Shown one piece after another: positions 1 through 5,441 of a stretch of 6,516 nt of DNA. Under the pieces are notes generated by a model. That model was not told where the DNA came from. It saw only the letters and a program-made list of their open reading frames with translations, and ran no database searches. Position 1 is the stretch's first letter; each line of letters begins with the position of its first letter. The position numbers and the translations under genes are program-made. Source of the DNA: JBKHJZ01 sp046537875 (lineage in GTDB: Bacteria > Actinomycetota > Acidimicrobiia > Acidimicrobiales > VFJN01); contig JBKHJZ010000178.1 of the NCBI GenBank assembly GCA_046537875.1, forward strand, positions 1 through 6,516, in the 5' to 3' direction.

Positions 1-782
1 CCGCCGATGTCGAGGATCGCGATGCGGTCGGCGAGCTTGATCGCCTCGTCGATGTCGTGGGTGACGAGCACGATCGTCTTGTGCATCGTGCGCTGGAGCG
101 CGACCAGCTCGTCCTGGAGGCGCGCCCGCACGATCGGGTCGACGGCCGAGTAGGGCTCGTCCATGAGCAGCACGGGTGGGTCGGCGGCGAGCGCCCGGGC
201 CACCCCCACCCGCTGCTGCTGGCCCCCGGAGAGCGCACCCGGGTAGCGGTCGAGCATGTCGCGCTCGAGCCCGAGCAGGTCGGTGAGCTCCGCGACCCGC
301 GTCGCCACCCGGTCGCGGGCCCATCCCAGCAGGTGGGGAACCGTGGCGATGTTGTCGCCCACGGTCCGGTGCGGGAACAGGCCGGGCTGCTGGATCACGT
401 AGCCGATGCCCCGCCGCAGCTCGTGGACCGGCAGGGTGCGGATGTCGGTGCCCCCGAGCCACACGGTGCCCTCGGTGGGCTCGATCAGCCGGTTGATCAT
501 CTTCAGCGTGGTGGTCTTGCCGCAGCCCGATGGACCGACCAGCGCCACCAGCTCGCCGCGGGGCACCTCGAGGTCGAGGTGGTCGACCGCCGGCGCGCCG
601 GCGCCCGGGTACACCTTGGTGAGCTGCTCCAGCTGGATCGCGGCGCCCCTCGGCTGGACGTCTCCGGTCGGGCCTGCGGGGAGCGTGTCGCCGGCGGCGA
701 GCGCCCCGTCCGTGGTGGCGCGCGCTCCGGCGAGGGCCGGGGGTACATGTTCGGTCACGCGGTCGGCTGATCGTCGGAGCAC
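1..782 (-). CDS. Compatible-solute ABC importer ATPase, OpuCA/ProV type (3' end outside window)
   Basis: ATP-hydrolysing subunit of a glycine betaine/choline/proline-type importer, cytoplasmic face of the membrane, used in osmoprotection. About 260 residues are visible. Walker A GPSGCGKT is at 83-90, Q-loop IQQPGLFPH at 130-138, signature LSGGQQQR at 184-191, Walker B VLLMDEP at 204-210, D-loop SAVDP at 212-216 and H-loop His242. The string YVIQQPGLFPH, with LKMINRLIEPTEG after Walker A, resembles OpuCA/ProV rather than other importer ATPases. I chose GTG at 782 because GGAGG lies 5 bases before it; a second in-frame GTG at 758 lacks such a site. Either start leaves a low-complexity Ala/Gly/Pro leader before the domain begins near IQLEQLTKVYPG (49-60). 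CBS domains, often found at the C-terminus of OpuCA, would lie outside the window, as would the permease and binding protein. Family assignment is firm; the substrate is inferred. Confidence 0.9.
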   Translation of the reverse strand, partial: MLRRSADRVTEHVPPALAGARATTDGALAAGDTLPAGPTGDVQPRGAAIQLEQLTKVYPGAGAPAVDHLDLEVPRGELVALVGPSGCGKTTTLKMINRLIEPTEGTVWLGGTDIRTLPVHELRRGIGYVIQQPGLFPHRTVGDNIATVPHLLGWARDRVATRVAELTDLLGLERDMLDRYPGALSGGQQQRVGVARALAADPPVLLMDEPYSAVDPIVRARLQDELVALQRTMHKTIVLVTHDIDEAIKLADRIAILDIG

Positions 783-787
783 GGTTC

Positions 788-792
788 CCTCC
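788..792 (-). promoter_or_regulatory. Ribosome binding site GGAGG for the OpuCA-like gene
   Basis: The minus strand reads GGGGAGGGAACC directly before GTG at 782, placing GGAGG 5 bases from the start codon. This decides the start in favour of 782 over the in-frame GTG at 758. Confidence 0.65.
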
Positions 793-822
793 CCGCTGCC
801 ACGCGGCCCCGGGAGAGCCGTC

Positions 823-841
823 GGGCCGCCGTCGGCGGCCC
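823..841 (-). terminator. GC-rich hairpin, candidate terminator or 5'-leader hairpin
   Basis: gggccgcc (823-830), loop gtc, and ggcggccc (834-841) form a perfect 8-bp stem. It starts 46 bases past the MMPL stop on the minus strand and has no T-run after it, so it is not a classical intrinsic terminator, although U-less hairpins are often proposed as terminators in high-GC actinobacteria. If the OpuCA-like gene has its own promoter at 858-863, the hairpin would instead lie in that gene's 5' leader. Confidence 0.4.
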
Positions 842-857
842 TGGGTCTTGTCGCAGC

Positions 858-863
858 ACCCTA
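858..863 (-). promoter_or_regulatory. Possible -10 box TAGGGT for the OpuCA-like gene
   Basis: TAGGGT on the minus strand fits the actinobacterial TANNNT -10 pattern and would place a transcript start about 70 bases before the GTG at 782. No good -35 hexamer is seen; the expected position overlaps the inverted-repeat arm at 873-885. The gene could equally be read through from the MMPL gene. Confidence 0.3.
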
Positions 864-886
864 CCGCCGCGGTCCGACGATCAGCG

Positions 887-3343
887 TCATGTCGGCGAGA
901 GGACCCGCTCCCGCTCCTCGACCATCCCCCGCGTGACCCAGCCGCGCTCCTCGGCCCAGATGAGCAGCGGCGGCACGATCACCAGCGCCGACAGCAGGGC
1001 GAGCGACACGTTCAGGGCCATGATCAGCCCGAAGTCGCGCAGCAGCGGTAGCGACGACGAGGCGATGACCAGCACGCCCGCCACCCCGGTGGCCGCCGAC
1101 ACCATGAACGCCCGGCCCGTGCGCTGCGACATCGCGGTCACCGCCGCGACCGGCCCGAGGCCCCGGCGACGCTCCTCGATGAACCGCATGAGCAGGAGCG
1201 AGGTGAACTCGGTGCAGACCGCCACCACGAGCGGTCCGCTGACCGCGGTCATCGGGCTGAGCTCGAGGCCCGACGCCCACGCGGCCAGCGTGGTGGTCCC
1301 GACCGCGACCAGCACCGGCACCAGCGACAGCAGGCCCCGCACCAGGCTGCGGAAGCGCAGCACCAGCACCCCGAAGACGAAGGCGATCGCCAGGTAGGTG
1401 AGGAGGGTCCGGTTCTCCTGGATGTTCTCCAGCAGGCCGACGCCCACGACCGCCAGCCCCGACGGGGTGGCGCGCACGCCGTCCGGCACCTCGACGCCGC
1501 CGGCGGTCGTGCCCGCCTCGAGCTGGTCGCGGATCTCGTTCGTGTAGACCGCCCGGTGCTCCAACGACCCCGGGCCGGTCCGGAACACCACGTTGAGCGC
1601 CCCGGCCTCCGGTTCGAGCAGCGACCGCTGGATGTCGGGCGGCGCCACCTCGTAGGCGCGCCGCACGTCCTCGCCCGTGGGCGGCAGCGGGGTGGTGCCG
1701 GGGATGTCGAGCACGAGCCCCACGGTCGTCACCAGCGACGACACGGTCAGCAGGTCGTCGGGGTAGCTGCGGAGCTGCTCGGTGGCGAACCGGTGGACGA
1801 AGGCGACGGTCTCGTCGCTGAACACCTCCTCGGCCTCGACGAAGACGCCCATCTCCGCCGAGGATCCGGTCTCGGCCTTGATGGTGTCGATGTCGCGGAC
1901 GGTGTCGCTGTCCTGGTTCACCCACTCCTCGACGTCGCTCTGGATGGGGAGCCCGCTGTCGACGGCGACGCCGCCCGCGAACAGGGCGAGCCCGACCGCG
2001 GCGAACAGGGGCGCCGACCGGGGCGGCAGGTTCCCCAGCCACACCACGATGCGGGCGAGCATGCCGTGGCGGTAGTCGCCGTCCCGGGTGGGCGAGCGGT
2101 GCTCCCGGGCGCCGAGCACGGCGATCGGCAGCATGATGCTCGTGGTGCCGATGACCGCGATGCCGATCGCCAGGAGCAGCCCGAAGTCCCGGATCATCGG
2201 GACCCTGGCGAACCGCAGCGCGACCAGCGCCGCGATCGTGAACAGGATGACCACCAGCAGCGCCGGGCCGAGGTTGACCGCGGACTCGCGGATCGGGTGG
2301 TCGGACCGGTCGACCACCACCTCCTCCTCGACGCGGGCGTGCATCTGGATGGCGTAGTCGATGCCGACCCCCAGCAGCACGGGCAGCCCCGCGATCGTGA
2401 CGACCGACAGCGGGATGCCGAGGTAACCAGCGAGGCCGAAGGCCCACGCGACCCCCACGAGCACCACGAACAGCGGCAGCAGTCGCCACCGCACCGCGAA
2501 CAGCAACACCAGGAGCACCGCCATGACCGCGATGGCGATGCCGCCGAGCGTGACCAGCCCGCCCCGGAGGTAGTCGTTCAGGTCCTTCAGCAGCACCGAG
2601 GCGCCCGTGGTGACCACCGACGCGTTGTCCCAGCCCTCGCCGGTGGTGATCGCGATGGCCTCCTCGCTGGCGGCTCCCTCCTCCTCGATCGAGGCGTTGC
2701 CGTCGAGGCGGGTGATCAGCTGGGCGTGCGTGCGGTCCGGGAAGAACGGCCGCAGCGACTGGCGGATCTCGCCCTGGTTGTCGATCAGCAGGAGCTCGAG
2801 CCAGTCGGGGTTGTCGAAGGTCCGCTCGGCCGGCGGCACCGCCTCGACGCGCTCCAGCGTGCGGGAGGCGTCGGCCAGGCGGATCTGCTGCGCCTCGGGA
2901 TCGGGCTCCCGCTCGCGGGCACCCAGCAGGGCCTGCCCGGCCGGGCCCTGCGTGACGTCGCCCGTCTCGCCCAGCACGAGGTTCTGGGTGAACTCCAGCG
3001 CGGTGAGCGGGCTGACGACCGCGTAGACCCCGTCGGTGGCGCGCAGACGCTCCTCGACGTCGCGCATCTGCTCCAGGTTCGAGGGCGTGAACAGGTCGAC
3101 GACGTCGGACCCGTCGTCCATCGTGAACAGCGTCAGCACGGCCTGGCCGCCGAACAGGCCCTGGTAGGCGACGTTGTCGACGTAGACCTGCTCGCCCTCG
3201 TTGAGGTACGAGTCCTGCCCGGTGGCGAAGTCCAGCCTGGTGATCCCGATGCCGAGCACCAGGGTGATCGCCAGGCCGATCACACCCACCGTGCCTGCGC
3301 GGCGACCGAAGGTGACCGCCATCCAGGACCAGACGCGCTGCAT
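887..3343 (-). CDS. RND-superfamily MMPL/HAE3-type membrane transporter
   Basis: Integral membrane protein of 818 residues, expected to export lipids or other hydrophobic molecules using the proton gradient; the substrate cannot be read. It shows the duplicated RND plan. TM1 (about 18-36) is followed by a large extracytoplasmic domain (38-260), then TM2-6 (about 262-283, 288-306, 311-329, 359-379, 386-410). TM7 (446-461) is followed by a second domain (462-645), then TM8-12 (648-797). The TM4 hallmark GVGIDYAIQMHAR (325-337) carries the Asp-Tyr pair of this superfamily; the matching TM10 segment reads VVAVCTEFTSLLLMRF (706-721), with Glu-Phe at the equivalent place. I chose ATG 3343 because GGAGAGG precedes it at 8 bases and the protein then begins just before TM1; an in-frame ATG at 3406 lacks this support. 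It is divergent from the Fur-family gene and upstream of the OpuCA-like gene. Confidence 0.9.
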   Translation of the reverse strand: MQRVWSWMAVTFGRRAGTVGVIGLAITLVLGIGITRLDFATGQDSYLNEGEQVYVDNVAYQGLFGGQAVLTLFTMDDGSDVVDLFTPSNLEQMRDVEERLRATDGVYAVVSPLTALEFTQNLVLGETGDVTQGPAGQALLGAREREPDPEAQQIRLADASRTLERVEAVPPAERTFDNPDWLELLLIDNQGEIRQSLRPFFPDRTHAQLITRLDGNASIEEEGAASEEAIAITTGEGWDNASVVTTGASVLLKDLNDYLRGGLVTLGGIAIAVMAVLLVLLFAVRWRLLPLFVVLVGVAWAFGLAGYLGIPLSVVTIAGLPVLLGVGIDYAIQMHARVEEEVVVDRSDHPIRESAVNLGPALLVVILFTIAALVALRFARVPMIRDFGLLLAIGIAVIGTTSIMLPIAVLGAREHRSPTRDGDYRHGMLARIVVWLGNLPPRSAPLFAAVGLALFAGGVAVDSGLPIQSDVEEWVNQDSDTVRDIDTIKAETGSSAEMGVFVEAEEVFSDETVAFVHRFATEQLRSYPDDLLTVSSLVTTVGLVLDIPGTTPLPPTGEDVRRAYEVAPPDIQRSLLEPEAGALNVVFRTGPGSLEHRAVYTNEIRDQLEAGTTAGGVEVPDGVRATPSGLAVVGVGLLENIQENRTLLTYLAIAFVFGVLVLRFRSLVRGLLSLVPVLVAVGTTTLAAWASGLELSPMTAVSGPLVVAVCTEFTSLLLMRFIEERRRGLGPVAAVTAMSQRTGRAFMVSAATGVAGVLVIASSSLPLLRDFGLIMALNVSLALLSALVIVPPLLIWAEERGWVTRGMVEERERVLSPT

Positions 3344-3351
3344 CGCACACA

Positions 3352-3358
3352 CCTCTCC
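3352..3358 (-). promoter_or_regulatory. Ribosome binding site GGAGAGG for the MMPL transporter
   Basis: The minus strand reads GGAGAGG, then 8 bases, then ATG at 3343. This sets the start 21 codons inside the longest open frame, which could begin at 3406. Confidence 0.7.
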
Positions 3359-3409
3359 GGCCGCGTACCGGCACGTGCCCACCCGCCGGGGGCAGCGGGC
3401 GAGCACCCC

Positions 3410-3415
3410 AGCCTA
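3410..3415 (-). promoter_or_regulatory. Possible -10 box TAGGCT for the MMPL transporter
   Basis: TAGGCT on the minus strand fits TANNNT and would give a leader of about 60 bases before ATG 3343. The -35 region is unconvincing. The leader would hold the 10-bp palindrome ggcacgtgcc (3370-3379), whose role is unknown. This lies in the 157-bp divergent gap shared with the Fur-family gene. Confidence 0.35.
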
Positions 3416-3487
3416 CCGGCCGGCCCTCAGCGGCCGTCCCTGCGCCGGGCCCCGGGCAGCACGGTCGGTGGTCGACGGGGGCGCTGG

Positions 3488-3493
3488 TAGGTT
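3488..3493 (+). promoter_or_regulatory. Likely -10 box TAGGTT for a leaderless Fur-family mRNA
   Basis: TAGGTT ends 7 bases before GTG at 3501, the spacing expected when transcription starts at the first base of the start codon. No Shine-Dalgarno sequence fits this start, and no clear -35 hexamer is seen. Confidence 0.5.
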
Positions 3494-3500
3494 GCGCGCG

Positions 3501-3959
3501 GTGAGCGGCACGAGCGCCAGCGCCGACGAGGTGCTCGACCTGCTTCGCTCCCGTGGCGGCCGGGTCACCGCCGCCCGGCGGGCAGTGGTCGAGGCGATGC
3601 TCGCCGACGGCCACCACACCACGGCCGACGAGGTGGTCGCGCGGGTGCAGGCCCGGCATCCCGAGGTCCACCGCTCCACCGTGTACCGCACGCTCGACCG
3701 GCTCCAGGAGCTCGGCGTGGTCACGCACGTGCACCTCGGGCACGGGCCGTCCAGCTACCACCTCACCGGGCGCCCGCACCACCACGCGGTGTGCGAGGTG
3801 TGCGGCACGGTCGTCGAGCTGCCGTGGGACGCCCTCGACGGGCTGGCCCGGCGGCTCCGGGCCGAGCACGGCTTCGAGCTCGCCCACCAGCACTTCGCGC
3901 TGTCGGGTCGCTGCGCCCGCTGCGCCGGCCGCTCCCGCACCACGGGCGACCGCGGCTAG
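3501..3959 (+). CDS. Fur-family metal-responsive transcriptional regulator
   Basis: Cytoplasmic DNA-binding repressor of 152 residues, a usual length for the family (Fur, Zur, PerR). An N-terminal winged helix (about 10-78) contains the recognition-helix motif HRSTVYRTLDRLQELGVV (57-74). The C-terminal half binds metal and dimerises: HHHAVC at 93-98, the structural-zinc cysteine pairs Cys98/Cys101 and Cys138/Cys141, and candidate sensory ligands His39, His87, His93, His95, Glu106 and His123. The sensed metal (iron, zinc or peroxide through iron) cannot be settled from this. GTG 3501 is chosen because the family start falls here and a TAGGTT box lies 7 bases upstream. It is divergent from the MMPL transporter and convergent with serS. 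Family assignment is firm; the subtype is open. Confidence 0.92.
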   Translation: MSGTSASADEVLDLLRSRGGRVTAARRAVVEAMLADGHHTTADEVVARVQARHPEVHRSTVYRTLDRLQELGVVTHVHLGHGPSSYHLTGRPHHHAVCEVCGTVVELPWDALDGLARRLRAEHGFELAHQHFALSGRCARCAGRSRTTGDRG

Positions 3960-3969
3960 CCCGCCGGCG

Positions 3970-3986
3970 CCACGGCTGGACCGTGG
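3970..3986. terminator. Candidate bidirectional terminator hairpin between fur-family gene and serS
   Basis: ccacgg (3970-3975), loop ctgga, and ccgtgg (3981-3986) form a 6-bp stem in the 53-bp gap between convergent stop codons. There is no T-run on either side. The location between two 3' ends supports the call; the modest stem keeps it tentative. Confidence 0.4.
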
Positions 3987-4040
3987 GCACGGGGATCGCC
4001 TCGGCGCAGCGGCTAGCCCGTGGGCACGGGGATCGCCTCG
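3981..4040. repeat. 23-bp direct repeat copying the 3' end of serS into the intergenic gap
   Basis: The same 23 bases, starting ccgtgggcacggggatcg, occur at 3981-4003 and 4018-4040, 37 bases apart. The second copy covers the end of serS, its last codons and the bases around its stop; the first copy lies after the stop in a different frame (37 is not a multiple of 3). Each copy also contains a small dyad, ccgtg-gg-cacgg. A separate 12-bp match, gcggctagcccg, occurs at the two stop codons, 3952-3963 and 4009-4020. Confidence 0.8.
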
Positions 4041-5311
4041 ACCGCGCCGAGGTAGGGGCGGAGAGGCTCGACGATCGCGACCGAGCCGTCGGGCCGGCGG
4101 TGGGTCTCGACGTAGGCCGCCACCGTGCGCGACCAGCCCAAGGCCGACCCGTTCACCGTGTGGCACATCTCGGTGCCCCGGCCACCGGCCGGCCGGAAGC
4201 GCACGCCGGCGCGGCGGGCCTGGTACGTGCCGAACCACGACACCGACGAGACCTCGAGCCACCGGTCGACGCCCGGCGCGTAGGCCTCGATGTCCCAGGT
4301 GCGGACCGCCGAGTCACCCAGATCCCCGGTGCACAGGTCGACCACCCGGTAGGCGAGCCCCAGGTCGCGCAGCACCGCCTCGGCACGGGCGAGCACGTCG
4401 CGCTGGCAGTCGACGGCCTGCTCGCCGTCGGCCGCCACGGCCAGCAGCTCGACCTTGTCGAACTCGTGCACCCGCAGCAGCCCCCGGGTGTCCTTGCCCG
4501 CGGCCCCGGCCTCGCGCCGGAAGCACGAGGTGTGCGCCATGTACCGCAACGGCAGGTCGGCCTCGTCGAGGATCTCGTCGCGGTGCAGCGAGGTGAGCGG
4601 CACCTCGGCCGTGGGGATGGCCCAGAGGTCGTCGCGCTCGACGTGGTAGGCCTCGTCGGCGAACTTCGGCAGGTGCCCGGTCGACACCATCGTGTCGGTG
4701 AGCACCAGGGTGGGCGGCCGCACCTCGACGTAGGCGTCGGCGTTCCGGTCGAGCGCGAGCTGCACCATGGCCCGCAGCAGGCGGGCGCCCCAGCCGCGGT
4801 ACATCGGGAACATCGAGCCCGAGATCTTCGCCGCCCGGGGGAAGTCGAACAGCCCGAGCTCGACGCCGACGTCCCAGTGGGGCACGCGCTGGTGCTCGCC
4901 GTAGGCCGCGGGGTCGTCGCCCTCGGTGCGCAGCACCACGTTGGCGGTCTCGTCCGCCCCGTCGGGTGCATCGGCGCTCGGCACGTTGGGGACCACCAGC
5001 AGGGTCGTGCGGATCTCGTCGGCCAGGCGGTCGGCCTCGGTGGCCAGGGTCTTCTCGCGCTCGCCCAGCGCCCGGCTCTCGGCCATGGCCTCCTCGGCCT
5101 CGTCGGCGCGCCCCTCGCCCCGGAGCCGCCCGACCTGCTTCGACAGCGCCTTGATCCGGCTGCGCACGTCGTCGCGCTCGCCGACCAGCCGGCGCTGCTC
5201 GACGTCGAGCTCGAGCACCCGGGCCAGCGGGGCCGACGTGCCCGGGCCGCGGCGGTCGAGCGCGGTCATCGTGGCCTCGGGCTCGTTGCGGATCTGGCGG
5301 AGGTCGAGCAC
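4013..5311 (-). CDS. serS: Seryl-tRNA synthetase
   Basis: Cytoplasmic class II aminoacyl-tRNA synthetase that joins serine to tRNA-Ser using ATP (also used to charge tRNA-Sec). It has 432 residues, a normal length. The N-terminal MLDLRQIRNEPE leads into a charged antiparallel coiled coil (about 27-107) that grips the tRNA long arm. The catalytic core shows the motif 1 region with EVRPP (196-200), the serine-site string IPTAEVPL (232-239), motif 2 FRREAGAAGKDTRGLLRVHEF (264-284 region), and a motif 3 region around VNGSALGWSRT (386-396) with Arg395. The ends of the core, LEVSSVSWFGTYQARR (352-367) and SALGWSR, differ from the usual SSCSNFxxxQARR and SGLAVGR forms. GTG 5311 is chosen because the protein then begins at the family N-terminus and a TACCCT box lies 8 bases before; GTG 5338 would add nine non-conserved residues. 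It is divergent from the exporter ATPase gene. Confidence 0.95.
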   Translation of the reverse strand: MLDLRQIRNEPEATMTALDRRGPGTSAPLARVLELDVEQRRLVGERDDVRSRIKALSKQVGRLRGEGRADEAEEAMAESRALGEREKTLATEADRLADEIRTTLLVVPNVPSADAPDGADETANVVLRTEGDDPAAYGEHQRVPHWDVGVELGLFDFPRAAKISGSMFPMYRGWGARLLRAMVQLALDRNADAYVEVRPPTLVLTDTMVSTGHLPKFADEAYHVERDDLWAIPTAEVPLTSLHRDEILDEADLPLRYMAHTSCFRREAGAAGKDTRGLLRVHEFDKVELLAVAADGEQAVDCQRDVLARAEAVLRDLGLAYRVVDLCTGDLGDSAVRTWDIEAYAPGVDRWLEVSSVSWFGTYQARRAGVRFRPAGGRGTEMCHTVNGSALGWSRTVAAYVETHRRPDGSVAIVEPLRPYLGAVEAIPVPTG

Positions 5312-5319
5312 GCCAGTGG

Positions 5320-5325
5320 AGGGTA
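5320..5325 (-). promoter_or_regulatory. Likely -10 box TACCCT for a leaderless serS mRNA
   Basis: On the minus strand TACCCT is followed by 8 bases and then GTG 5311, with no Shine-Dalgarno sequence between. This fits a transcript beginning at or next to the start codon. No clear -35 hexamer is seen. A leaderless transcript would leave no room for a T-box leader. Confidence 0.45.
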
Positions 5326-5339
5326 GTGGGGTGCTCACG

Positions 5340-5389
5340 GAGGGCCCCACCGGGTTCCCGGCGCGCCCGCCGAGGGCCCCACCGGGTTC
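5340..5389. repeat. 18-bp direct repeat in the serS / ABC exporter divergent gap
   Basis: gagggccccaccgggttc occurs twice, at 5340-5357 and 5372-5389, a period of 32 bases (about three helical turns). Both copies lie upstream of both flanking genes, just behind the proposed -10 boxes, where a regulator could bind. Each copy contains or starts a dyad: ccgg-gttc-ccgg in the first, and the hairpin at 5381-5396 in the second. The repeat is certain; its role is inferred. Confidence 0.7.
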
Positions 5390-5396
5390 GCCCGGT
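5381..5396. promoter_or_regulatory. Dyad with TTCG loop upstream of the ABC exporter gene
   Basis: accggg (5381-5386), ttcg, and cccggt (5391-5396) form a perfect 6-bp stem with a TTCG loop, a very stable RNA tetraloop if transcribed on the plus strand. A second, overlapping dyad pairs ggttcg (5385-5390) with cgaacc (5397-5402). If the exporter gene is leaderless this stretch is upstream of its transcript, so it may act as DNA, for example as an operator. Confidence 0.4.
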
Positions 5397-5425
5397 CGAA
5401 CCGACACCGGGGACGGCGTCAGGGG

Positions 5426-5431
5426 TAGCGT
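5426..5431 (+). promoter_or_regulatory. Likely -10 box TAGCGT for a leaderless ABC exporter mRNA
   Basis: TAGCGT ends 10 bases before ATG 5442, and no purine-rich ribosome binding site fits this start. The transcript would start at or a few bases before the ATG. No clear -35 hexamer is seen. Confidence 0.4.
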
Positions 5432-5441
5432 CGCCCGCGCC

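Larger units (their letters stand above)
766..885. repeat. 13-bp perfect inverted repeat bracketing the MMPL/OpuCA gap
   Basis: The left arm, 766-778 (gctgatcgtcgga), is the exact reverse complement of the right arm, 873-885. The arms are 94 bases apart. On the minus strand, the right arm begins one base after the MMPL stop codon and the left arm covers codons 2-6 of the OpuCA-like gene if it starts at 782. The enclosed stretch holds the ribosome binding site, the GTG start and the 823-841 hairpin. It could be a pair of operator half-sites or a long-range stem in a read-through mRNA. The function is unknown; the repeat itself is read directly. Confidence 0.6.

Noticed and set aside
861..890. 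Nine-codon ORF (MTLIVGPRR) whose ATG overlaps the MMPL stop as ATGA on the minus strand
   Set aside because: The overlap looks like translational coupling, but the ORF has no other support and lies in the inverted-repeat arm; probably chance.
1556..3490. Open frame of about 640 codons on the plus strand
   Set aside because: It is antisense to the well-supported MMPL gene and its product is a low-complexity Asp/His/Gln/Arg-rich string, typical of a GC-rich shadow frame.
3344..3500. Fur or Zur box in the divergent gap
   Set aside because: The known boxes are AT-rich palindromes; this gap is strongly GC-rich and holds none that I can recognise.
861..4262. Open frame of more than 1,100 codons on the minus strand
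   Set aside because: It runs out of frame through the MMPL gene and antisense through the Fur gene. Its protein is Arg/Gly/Ala/Pro-rich without a recognisable domain; such frames arise from GC bias at third positions.
3791..5326. Open frame of about 510 codons on the plus strand
   Set aside because: Antisense to serS and overlapping the end of the Fur gene; no domain is seen and serS in the opposite frame is unmistakable.
5312..5441. T-box or other riboswitch leader for serS
   Set aside because: The TACCCT box and the start codon leave no room for a leader, and no T-box-like sequence is seen in the gap.
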